From Duncaniella freteri (lineage in GTDB: Bacteria; Bacteroidota; Bacteroidia; Bacteroidales; Muribaculaceae): a stretch of DNA of 64,000 nt. This document shows, piece by piece, positions 16,468-24,200 of the stretch; position 1 is the first letter of the stretch; each line of letters begins with the position of its first letter. The stretch spans positions 1 through 64,000 of the forward strand of contig NZ_SJSA01000003.1 in assembly GCF_004766125.1 (NCBI RefSeq), in the 5' to 3' direction. The translations under genes were made by a program, and so were the position numbers. The notes below the pieces were generated by a model. It was not told where the DNA came from. It did no database searches and worked only from the letters and a program-made list of their open reading frames with translations.

Positions 16468-17574
16468 TCATTTGAGGGTGATTGAGTTGGCGGCATCACG
16501 CTTCTTCTGGCTGATGACCTCTGCATATATCTGAGTCGTGGCGACGTTTTTATGCGTTAGCATCTTGCTGACGGTGTAGATATCTGTACCGTTGGTAATC
16601 AGAAGTGTAGCGTAGGTGTGGCGAAGACCGTGGAAGGTAAATTTCTTCTTGATACCGGCATCTTTTAGCCATTTCTTGAACGGTTCGCGGGTATGGGCAC
16701 GGCTCAGTCCTTTGAATACCATGCCTCGACCTTGTTCACCACAGTACGACAAGGCTTCATCGCTCAATGGCAGTGTTGCCTGCGTCTTAGTTTTCTGGGT
16801 ACGGATGCGCATACAGTAGCCGCCATCGGGTGACAACTCAATATTCTCCCAACGGAGCTGGAGAATATCGCTGATGCGAAGTCCTGTCATACAGGCGAAG
16901 AGTGATGCACGTTTTAGTACATCGACTTTGCATGGCGTGGCAGCCAGTTTCTTAACCTCCTCGATTTCGAGATAGTTGATTTTCGGTTCCTCCCAGTCAA
17001 TGCGGTCAAGGTAGTCATTGACGTTCTCACGGAGCCAGCCTTCCTTATATGCCAACTTCAACAGAGCGCGGAAGGTTGACCAGTATCCGGCGGCAGAGTT
17101 GCGTGAGATTATGTTGCCCGTTTGTTTCACCCCGATTCTGAGAATGTAGGTGCGAAAGTCGTTACACAGTCCGATAGTCACGTCTTTCATCAGACATCTG
17201 CCATTACAGAAGTCCTTGAAGTGTTTATAGACGATTTCCCATTTCTGATATTTCTCTTTGGTCTTGCTCTCGAAGTATTCAAGAAAGTCCGCTTGTTTCT
17301 TGGTGCGGTCAAGGAAGCCAAACTCCTCATTGATGATTGCCAGTTCGCGGGTGGCACGGATGCCACGGGCTTTGAGCATGATTTCCTCGTTGTAATCAAG
17401 CTCGAACTTGTCTTTTGGATTACCGATGAGATACAGACCGAGAAACTCCCGGCGCGACATCTTCTTGATGTGCGGATTCCAGATGGGTGGGTAGTAGTCG
17501 AGATAGAGCGACAGTTTGCCGCTGCGGAGTTTTTCTTTTCGGAGGGTCACTTTGGTGATTGTTGCTGATTCCAT
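16468..17574 (-). CDS. tyrosine recombinase / integrase
   Basis: 368 residues. The N-terminal arm-binding part (VTLRKEKLRSGKLSLYLDYYPP) precedes a SAM-like core-binding domain. The catalytic domain shows ACMTGLRISDIL (first Arg), TFHGLRHTYATLL (His-x-x-Arg), LTHKNVATTQIYAEV (second His and the Tyr nucleophile): the full R-H-R-H-Y set. This layout is the Bacteroidales phage_int_SAM_5 type used by mobilisable and conjugative transposons. It should catalyse integration and excision of the mobile element; whether it serves the neighbouring phage cannot be excluded. Confidence 0.9.
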   Translation of the reverse strand: MESATITKVTLRKEKLRSGKLSLYLDYYPPIWNPHIKKMSRREFLGLYLIGNPKDKFELDYNEEIMLKARGIRATRELAIINEEFGFLDRTKKQADFLEYFESKTKEKYQKWEIVYKHFKDFCNGRCLMKDVTIGLCNDFRTYILRIGVKQTGNIISRNSAAGYWSTFRALLKLAYKEGWLRENVNDYLDRIDWEEPKINYLEIEEVKKLAATPCKVDVLKRASLFACMTGLRISDILQLRWENIELSPDGGYCMRIRTQKTKTQATLPLSDEALSYCGEQGRGMVFKGLSRAHTREPFKKWLKDAGIKKKFTFHGLRHTYATLLITNGTDIYTVSKMLTHKNVATTQIYAEVISQKKRDAANSITLK

Positions 17575-17621
17575 ATTATGCTGTTTTAGATTTATAATGT
17601 GTTAGGGAAAGAGGTGGTTGC

Positions 17622-17641
17622 CCGGTGAGAAAAATCACCGG
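17622..17641 (-). terminator. hairpin between the HTH and integrase genes
   Basis: CCGGTGA-GAAAAA-TCACCGG directly after the stop of the upstream HTH gene. On the minus strand the loop is TTTTTC and no long T-run follows, so it may only reduce read-through into the integrase gene. Confidence 0.45.
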
Positions 17642-17642
17642 A

Positions 17643-18536
17643 TTATAACTCAATCTTTGGGTTGAATAACTCGGCTAACTCTTTGGCGTTCAGTTTGACA
17701 TGCTTACCACAGCGGAGCTTGGTTATCTTGTATCTTTTGACGTAGTGATACAGCTGGTCACGGGTCAATAAGTATTTCTCCATGGCATCAGCCACCGAAA
17801 TAAACTCTACATCCTCGGCTGACTTAGCACCCTTGGCCACATCGAAGTGATATTTGGAATAGTAGACCTTTGAACCCTCTTTGCGCTTTGGTATACCGAT
17901 TTTCGACACCAGAGAATATATCGCAGAGAGAGTCATACCATACTTTGACTGAATATCCTCGACCGAATACCACTCCGTAATTTCCGGATTCTCCTTTCTC
18001 GCAGAGAAAAGCCGGTCGATATGGCTCTTGCTGAAATATGCCTTACCACGAAGAATGGTCTTAGGCACATTGTTCTCGGCAACGACCTTGTATATCCACG
18101 AATCCTTGACCCCGAACTTCTCACGAATTTCTGCGCGAGTATAAAACTCACTTATCGTTTTCTTTTCATTGGTTTCCCTTTTTGTATATGGGGAACCATC
18201 AAGCATTTTGTCTATACTCTCACGTTTGATAAGTGTCAAACGAGAACTGAGTTTGGCCGCAACAAGATTACCGCGATAAATCAGTTTATAAATACCCTGC
18301 CGAGTCATACCCAGCACTTGCGCTGTTTCCGCGACTGTCAGATAATCTTTCTCCTTAATAGCAGATGTCGTCGCTGGCACAGTTGAGTTTGCGAGTTGAA
18401 TCTTCTGCTGTCTCATTCGCTCCTTATAGGAGTGCTCCGCACATCGCTTCGAGCAGAAGCGAGTGACGGTAGTCTGAGCGGTGAATTGTTTGCCACACCA
18501 CTCGCAAATTTTCTCAATTCTAATGTTGCTACTCAT
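17643..18536 (-). CDS. zinc-ribbon protein with four HTH repeats, integrase-associated regulator
   Basis: 297 residues from MSSNIRIEKICEWCGKQF; longer starts run through the palindromic leader. A Cys4 zinc ribbon (CEWCGKQF...FCSKRCAEHSYKER) comes first. Four MerR/excisionase-like HTH units follow, each with a Tyr/Phe-rich recognition helix: YLTVAETAQVLGMTRQGIYKLI, FYTRAEIREKFGVKDSWIYKVV, WYSVEDIQSKYGMTLSAIYSLV and FISVADAMEKYLLTRDQLYHYV. Such proteins precede integrase genes in Bacteroidales elements and probably act as excisionase or recombination directionality factor. Four DNA-reading units could match the four 23-bp repeats downstream of the integrase, which is speculation. Confidence 0.7.
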   Translation of the reverse strand: MSSNIRIEKICEWCGKQFTAQTTVTRFCSKRCAEHSYKERMRQQKIQLANSTVPATTSAIKEKDYLTVAETAQVLGMTRQGIYKLIYRGNLVAAKLSSRLTLIKRESIDKMLDGSPYTKRETNEKKTISEFYTRAEIREKFGVKDSWIYKVVAENNVPKTILRGKAYFSKSHIDRLFSARKENPEITEWYSVEDIQSKYGMTLSAIYSLVSKIGIPKRKEGSKVYYSKYHFDVAKGAKSAEDVEFISVADAMEKYLLTRDQLYHYVKRYKITKLRCGKHVKLNAKELAELFNPKIEL

Positions 18537-18889
18537 TTCATTTGTGGAGATTTCTCCGTTGTTTGTAAATGTTCGTAAACCATTGACAACCATTGTCAAC
18601 TTTCTCCACCACCTTGCTGACGCTTGTGGTGAAATGAGTCGCTGTCGTACAAAATCCGTACAAAATAGTGCATAAAAACGCCTAGCACTGACAGTTATCA
18701 GCATTAGGCGTTCTTGTAAGATTTAAGTTTTATCGTTCAGTAATAGTCAATTACTATCAATTTAACGCATTGATAATCAACCATTACTTGCCGATGCAGA
18801 ATGTGGGTATATGTAAGGTAACTATTTGTGTAATAATATAATATAATCTCTTATACGTTTTGAAAGTCACAAAATAACAACAAAAATGT
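18537..18889. other. element boundary region without genes
   Basis: No convincing gene. It holds TTGACAA-CCA-TTGTCAA (18583-18599), a possible operator for the HTH gene; a direct repeat CGTACAAAAT at 18646-18655 and 18657-18666; a terminator (18673-18712); and AT-rich DNA to 18889. The mobilisable element and the phage meet here, so an attachment site is likely, but no matching copy of the 10-bp repeat was seen near 4.5 kb. Confidence 0.5.
18673..18712 (-). terminator. terminator upstream of the HTH-integrase operon
   Basis: AACGCCTA (18677-18684) and TAGGCGTT (18705-18712) with an inner CTGA/TCAG pair. Read on the minus strand the stem is followed by TTTTT-rich sequence, a normal intrinsic terminator. 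Confidence 0.65.
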
Positions 18890-18968
18890 AAAAAACAAGC
18901 ACTCCGAGCCGAGAAAATTCACGATTCGGAGTGCTTCAACGCAAATGATGATTGAAAGAAATCATCGA
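18890..18968 (-). ncRNA. candidate small RNA downstream of the lysis cassette
   Basis: A consensus promoter (18972-19002, minus strand) is followed within about 80 bases by a strong terminator, with no coding capacity between. The predicted RNA has a first hairpin GATGATT-TCTTTC-AATCATC (18947-18966) and a terminator hairpin with an 11-bp stem, AAGCACTCCGA/TCGGAGTGCTT (18897-18936), followed by GTTTTTT. The terminator also ends the leftward phage late transcript. An alternative is that the promoter is fortuitous and only the terminator is real. Confidence 0.45.
18897..18936 (-). terminator. intrinsic terminator at the end of the phage late region
   Basis: Stem AAGCACTCCGA (18897-18907) / TCGGAGTGCTT (18926-18936); on the minus strand it is followed by G and six T. 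Confidence 0.8.
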
Positions 18969-18971
18969 CCA

Positions 18972-19002
18972 CAAAGGTAGTCAATAATTATGAGTTTTCA
19001 AA
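18972..19002 (-). promoter_or_regulatory. consensus Bacteroidota promoter
   Basis: Minus-strand TTTG (18999-19002), exactly 19 bases, then TACCTTTG (18972-18979). This is the full TTTG-N19-TAnnTTTG pattern, the best in the window. It points away from the lysis genes into the candidate small RNA. Confidence 0.6.
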
Positions 19003-19003
19003 C

Positions 19004-19031
19004 ATTAGCCGCATTTCTCAACGCGGCTAAT
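19004..19031 (-). terminator. hairpin just after the spanin gene
   Basis: ATTAGCCGC (19004-19012) pairs with GCGGCTAAT (19023-19031), 9 bp. The following T-run is weak, so it may be an mRNA 3'-end hairpin rather than a full terminator. Confidence 0.45.
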
Positions 19032-19062
19032 ATCCAATATATTATTAACAAAACAAAATGAG

Positions 19063-19665
19063 TTAGTCCTTATGACATAACCGGCGGCGTAATCTGCGGA
19101 CTATGACGCATAACGAAATTACCGTGGCTATTGCGCCGGTAATTGCGCAAAGGTGGTAGAGTGTTCCGCGTATTGGCTTTTCGTCAGATTTTACTTCGGT
19201 GCCGTTGTCTTCGTCACGTGAGGAATCAATGCTTTCATCGGACTGTGATTTATCTTCAGTCACTATGTCGGCGTCGGTCGTGGCGTTTCGATTATTGTTA
19301 ATGTTGATGCGCCCGGTGGTAATTGCTTTTATGCCGCCGTGATTATTGGGAGGTTTCTTGCTCTCTCGGTTGCGAGGCTTGGGAGTTGCAGTATCTCCGG
19401 CGCGTTTCGTAGTGTCAGTTTCACAAGTACCGTCATTATATTCTACTTTCGTAAACTCGATAACGGCATTTGTAGTTTCGTTAATGTTCTGCGAGAGGTT
19501 GACGGCTTCTTTGCTTTGGCTCTCGTCATGGCGGTCTTCACTCTGTGAAGCTGTGATGTGCTGCTCGGTGGAGCTTTGCACGATTTTTCGAGCCGAGCCG
19601 CACGATTCCGCCATTGCGGCAATCAGCAAGCCGACTAAAAGCGGCAAGATGCGGTTGTTAGTCAT
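19063..19665 (-). CDS. candidate unimolecular spanin (lipoprotein plus C-terminal TM)
   Basis: 200 residues. It opens with a signal peptide (ILPLLVGLLIAAMAESCGSA) whose Cys lies in a lipobox-like AESC. A long polar, probably extended, periplasmic stretch follows, and the end is a membrane helix plus positive tail (LYHLCAITGAIATVISLCVIVRRLRRRL). A lipid anchor in the outer membrane and a C-terminal anchor in the inner membrane is the design of u-spanins, which fuse the two membranes at lysis. It is the last gene of a holin-amidase-spanin order. No sequence family recognised; the call rests on topology and position. Confidence 0.6.
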   Translation of the reverse strand: MTNNRILPLLVGLLIAAMAESCGSARKIVQSSTEQHITASQSEDRHDESQSKEAVNLSQNINETTNAVIEFTKVEYNDGTCETDTTKRAGDTATPKPRNRESKKPPNNHGGIKAITTGRININNNRNATTDADIVTEDKSQSDESIDSSRDEDNGTEVKSDEKPIRGTLYHLCAITGAIATVISLCVIVRRLRRRLCHKD

Positions 19666-19675
19666 AAGTCGTGAT

Positions 19676-20266
19676 TTAGTTGTTCTCGAAATACTTTTTT
19701 ATCGCGTCAATGTGTAACGTGGCTATGGCTTCTTTGCCAGACTCGCTTACGAGATATTCAACATCATCTTTGTTGTCTTGAAATAGATTCTCGGTAAGCA
19801 CCGCCGGGCATTTTGTGTCACGCACGATTGCGAAGTTTCCTACCCAATAGCACGATGATGAGGGCAGTCGATTGCCCTGCAATCCGGCTCGGCTTGCTTC
19901 AATGTATAGCAATCGTGCAAGAGTCTTCGACTTCTGCGATGATTTGGGAGCAACCCACCCGGTCCATCCACGCGCATTGAGCCACTTCCCTTCGTTTCCG
20001 GCAGCGTTGATATGCACCGAGATTAATGCGCAATTCTGTGTTCCGTATTTGGCGCACAACGCATTTACTCTGCGCACACGCTCCCTTAGCGGTATGTCTG
20101 ATTCTTCCGGCACAACAATTTCGGTATGGATTCCAGCTAAACACGCTTTCTCTGCAATACGGCGCACCATATCACGCGCCCACTCGTATTCAAGTATTCT
20201 CTTGTCGGGGCTGCATTTTCCGGGCGTGTTCTTTCCGTGTCCGTTGTCAAGTATTAACACTTTCAT
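19676..20266 (-). CDS. N-acetylmuramoyl-L-alanine amidase endolysin (Amidase_3)
   Basis: 196 residues from MKVLILDNGHGKNTPGK; an ATG at 20293 lies within the holin gene. Zinc ligands are visible: His in DNGHG, Glu in ILEYEWARD, His in ISVHINAAG; the catalytic Glu lies in LTENLFQDN. This is a complete Amidase_3 domain cutting the amide bond between muramic acid and the stem peptide. No signal peptide, so release depends on the holin. Overlaps the holin gene by 20 bases. Confidence 0.85.
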   Translation of the reverse strand: MKVLILDNGHGKNTPGKCSPDKRILEYEWARDMVRRIAEKACLAGIHTEIVVPEESDIPLRERVRRVNALCAKYGTQNCALISVHINAAGNEGKWLNARGWTGWVAPKSSQKSKTLARLLYIEASRAGLQGNRLPSSSCYWVGNFAIVRDTKCPAVLTENLFQDNKDDVEYLVSESGKEAIATLHIDAIKKYFENN

Positions 20267-20714
20267 CTTTAACTGTGCTTTTGGGTTCAACATCTTCTAA
20301 GGCACGTTCAATGTCATGCCGTCCGGGTACGAGCTTCCAAAAGTTCAACTTTTTTTTAAGCCCTTTGTAGTCTGCATAGTTGTTTCCTATGCTTGCAAGT
20401 TCGTTGAGGTACACGTACATTACTATTGCGGCAGATACGACCGGCACGCCGAATAGCGCACCGAATGAATTGCGACACGTGTAGGCGACAAACATCCAAC
20501 ACGAGTAATCGAGTACTTTGTTCATAGTGCGGCGGCGCATACGTGAGCCTCTTATTTCATCTCCACGTTTTTTCGCGGCTAATATGCCGAATCGAAGGTC
20601 TGCCAATATGAATGCTATCGCTGCGTACAACCACCCTTGCATTGTGTCGTAGAAGTCACAAAAGAGCGATGAGAGCAACGCCTGCATGGCTTCGTGTAGA
20701 GAGTGATGTTCCAT
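20247..20714 (-). CDS. phage holin
   Basis: 155 residues with hydrophobic segments near residues 28-48 (WLYAAIAFILADLRFGIL), 70-85 (YSCWMFVAYTC) and 88-110 (FGALFGVPVVSAAIVMYVYL), then a charged tail. This matches the holin family common in Bacteroidales phages (toxin secretion/lysis holin type). Upstream of the amidase and first gene of the lysis operon, directly behind a promoter with a palindromic site. Confidence 0.75.
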   Translation of the reverse strand: MEHHSLHEAMQALLSSLFCDFYDTMQGWLYAAIAFILADLRFGILAAKKRGDEIRGSRMRRRTMNKVLDYSCWMFVAYTCRNSFGALFGVPVVSAAIVMYVYLNELASIGNNYADYKGLKKKLNFWKLVPGRHDIERALEDVEPKSTVKDESVNT

Positions 20715-20741
20715 TGGAGTTGTGATAAACTGATTTTACCG

Positions 20742-20775
20742 CAAAGATAGGAAAATAATACTTAATAGGTACTAT
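20742..20775 (-). promoter_or_regulatory. lysis-operon promoter with shared palindromic site
   Basis: Minus-strand -7 box TATCTTTG (20742-20749). Six bases upstream lies the near-palindrome ATAGTACCTATTAAGTATTAT (minus strand, 20755-20775), covering the -33 position where no TTTG is seen. The same element occurs at 42.4 and 54.7 kb. Confidence 0.65.
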
Positions 20776-20799
20776 TTTGGGTAAAATTTTTTACTCGCT

Positions 20800-21249
20800 C
20801 TACAACAACGCTTCAAGCTCGTTGATTCTATCTCGTACAGTCTGCCTTTCTGAATGCAACTGCGCTATGTCATAGGGCAGTGTGTCGCCGAGCAAAGATG
20901 CTTCATAACATTTAGTCACGCGGTAGTCAGTCGCGGCGAGATTGTCTTTTAGGTCTTGAATCTGCTTGCGTACCTTTTGGGTATCAAATTTCCGCTCGTA
21001 GCGATATTTGATACAATCTCCGGCATCGTATGGTATTGGCACGACGATGCAATCTTCATCGTCGGCTATCATTTGACTTTCGTCAATCGGTTCTACCGGC
21101 TTCCAAATATCCGGGAGTGCCGCGATTTGCTCTTCAATGGAAACTTCTACACTCGCGACTGTTCCGTCTTCTTGTTTACGCTTGTAGATTTGGGGGGTCA
21201 ACTCAATCGCCCTCAAATATCCATTTTCGATATATCCGTATTCTGTCAT
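20800..21249 (-). CDS. hypothetical phage protein downstream of the large tail protein
   Basis: 149 residues from MTEYGYIENGYLRAIEL; an alternative ATG at 21264 overlaps the previous stop. The middle is acidic (DESQMIADDEDCIVVPIPYD) and the C-terminus is a probable coiled coil (KVRKQIQDLKDNLAATDY, SERQTVRDRINELEALL). Family not recognised. Small proteins here are often tail-fibre chaperones or minor tail components. Confidence 0.55.
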   Translation of the reverse strand: MTEYGYIENGYLRAIELTPQIYKRKQEDGTVASVEVSIEEQIAALPDIWKPVEPIDESQMIADDEDCIVVPIPYDAGDCIKYRYERKFDTQKVRKQIQDLKDNLAATDYRVTKCYEASLLGDTLPYDIAQLHSERQTVRDRINELEALL

Positions 21250-21254
21250 ATTGA

Positions 21255-24200
21255 TTAGTATTTCCATCGTGACACAAGCCACGACTCTTTTTTAGTTGTA
21301 GTATTTCCGGAAGTCACATATCCGATAGAGAAGACGAACATTCCGCCTTGCCCTTCGGAAAAATCGTAGTAATCATTTTCGGTTGCATCATCGTAGATAT
21401 GATGCCCGGAACGAGGCTTAAATCTCATGCTGCCAGTCCACCATTGTTTAACGAATATCACTTGCCCCTCGTAAGGGTTGGAGGGGAGATATACAGTCGC
21501 TTGGTCGGAAGTATAACCAACTACGATAGTGTGATTATAGCTTAGGTACACAGTTTGATTACTACCGCTGACTGCTCGGCGGTGCAGTATCAGTCCGTGC
21601 GCATAGAGCTTATCAAAGAATCCTCCGACAGCCATTGCAGTCCCGGAGTTTTGTGCGCTGCCATAAACGCCCATGACAAGAGTGCTGAGTTTATCAATGT
21701 TCCATTCGCTCTTATCAACATTGGCAAAACCAAGTCCGACAAGTGAAGCGCGGAATGTTCGCCCGGTTGTAGCTGACATTGCTTCCGTTCCGGCTCTGTT
21801 AGCAAATATGCCGGACGGCGACATATAGCTAACATCGTAATTCTGCTTTGAGCGAGTTTCGACAAGGCCGCTCGTTGCGTCTAATGTTACCACTGCGCCT
21901 CTGCTCGATTCTCCGGGCATGATATGGTCGCCGCTCGAAGTATCGGTTTCAAGAATGATTTTAGGCTCATAGATGAATGTTGAGCCGACATATCGACCGA
22001 CTTGCAGGAGTATTCGGTTTGCTGCTGTGTCATCGAGCGTTGAAACTATCTGACCGGCTTTGATAAACCAATCGCCAATGTTCGCGCCCTCGGCTAACAA
22101 CAAGTTAGTCGCAATGCTCTCGAATGAAGCACCAAACGAGTTCCATTTTGAGGTACTGTCGGGAGTCACGCCGGAGAATGTTCCGGCATCAATCCTTGCA
22201 ATATAATACTCGTTGCCGTATTTTACTGCGTCTAATCTATGTTCATTGCCGTAATATGTCTTCGTGTTGTCATACTTGCCGCAGAAAACCAATACGGGGC
22301 TTTTGCCGTCTTTGCCTGGCTTACCGTCAACACCGTCATAGGGCGTTACCCGCACCGGGCTACTCCAATCAGAGAGTAATTCGTTTGTTTCGCCCGATAT
22401 TTTGGCAAACGTGCGCCACATATACTGAAGCGTTCCGAGTGTCGGCTGTCCTACGCTCCAACCGCTTGGGTTACGATTCTTTGAGGCAAGTGCCGGCGCA
22501 CTTGCCTTTGAGCCGTTGACTGCGTATCGGTATTCCGTGAAGTCGCCGTTGAGGGCATATCGTAGCCATAGTGTCGGCGTTGAGAATGCACCCCAAACGC
22601 CGTCACGCTTGTATCGGACTGATTCAAATTCGTACTGATGCGTATATGTTACACCGCTCGGATTGTCAGTCCAAGAGTTTACGACCGTCCAATACGTTGA
22701 ATCGCTGGGGTTATGAGCATTGCCGCTGCTGCTTGCTTTGATAGCCTTATAATACCGGTTATTGTATCTTACCAACGCACCGACACTATAAGATTTATCA
22801 GCGGCATACTCGTTGTTTGTCAGTGGTGGCACATAATCGTCAATATGTGGGTCACTGTATGGAGTACCCGGCACGGTGTCGCTGTCTGATAACAAATATA
22901 TGCGCTCCGTGTCGGTTGTGTCGATTGAGAACGGCACCGGCACGCTCCACGCTCCAACATTTTTCGACATACCGTTGAAACGACCTACCGACACCCAACA
23001 ATTTTCAACTGTCAAGATTCGATATTTCACGCAATCTTCATTCTGCGAGGTTGATGAGTCTTTCGCATAGCCGACTTCAACAAAATGGCTTCCGGGCGTT
23101 GGCACATTCACATAAAAGACTTCAGACTTTTTGCCGCTGATTCTTGCGGCATAGTTGGTCGTGCGGGTCATTCCGGCATCATCAAGTATGCCGAGAATGC
23201 CGAAGTCATAGTTTTCTTCAGATGAAACTACAAGCTCTATCGCGATAGTCTGATTTGCAGTCCGGGTCGTGAAGCTGATTCGGTTTTTCGAGAGATTGCC
23301 ATCGGCAGTAGCCGGAGAAACGCGATAGCCGTCCTTGTACGTGAAAGTTGAGCCGTGATTGAAAGTGATAGTGTCTTTGTCGGGCGTGTCACTCCAACCG
23401 GCAGGCGAATTGCCCTCCGGCGTAGTCGGTCTGTTGATTGAATAGCGATATATGAGCTTGCTCCAATCGCCGTTTGTACCTTGAGATGCGTACAACGACC
23501 AATAAGCATTGTCATCGCCGCCGGGCACGCGTCCGGTACAATAAGATGGAGCAATACAAACATACATTGAAGTGCCTCTACCGTCATTGTATGAAACGAG
23601 GTCGCCTTTGTAATACGTTGTTTGAGAGTTCCAAACACCGCGATAGCAAGGCACCGGAAATTCATCTCCACTCTCGCTTTGCACCATCGTTCCGTTAAGA
23701 ATGAGCTTATTGTCGCCGTTGATGTTGAAACGGAGCTTGTTGCCGAGCTTGAATGCGTTAGCAAGCATATCAAAGAAACTGTTGCCGTCAGCCGACACAA
23801 CTTTGTCCGTTGTCACGCGCCCTGGCAATATCTCTGTGAAACCGTATAGGGTAGCGAAACTGCGCTCTCCGTCATATTCGCTGTTCAGCACGCCTACGAG
23901 CAAGTGATAATAATTTGCTTCTTGCTTCATCGCGATTGCCGTAGGCGACAATAGGAATGAGCCTACAGCCGAGGTGTTAGTACGATGCACTCTTGCATAC
24001 AGATAGTACTGTTTAGAGCCGTCAGTAAGTTGTGGCGACTGATAGCCGTTCATCTCCCAAATAAGATATTCATTCGGGGTATGGGACGGTGCAAGTGTGT
24101 TGATTCCGAGTGTCAGATGTTGTAAATATCCGTGAGGGCAGCTTAATTGTTTTGTCGTGTCATTGTAAGTGATATTGAATCCGACCGCGACAAGTGAAGT

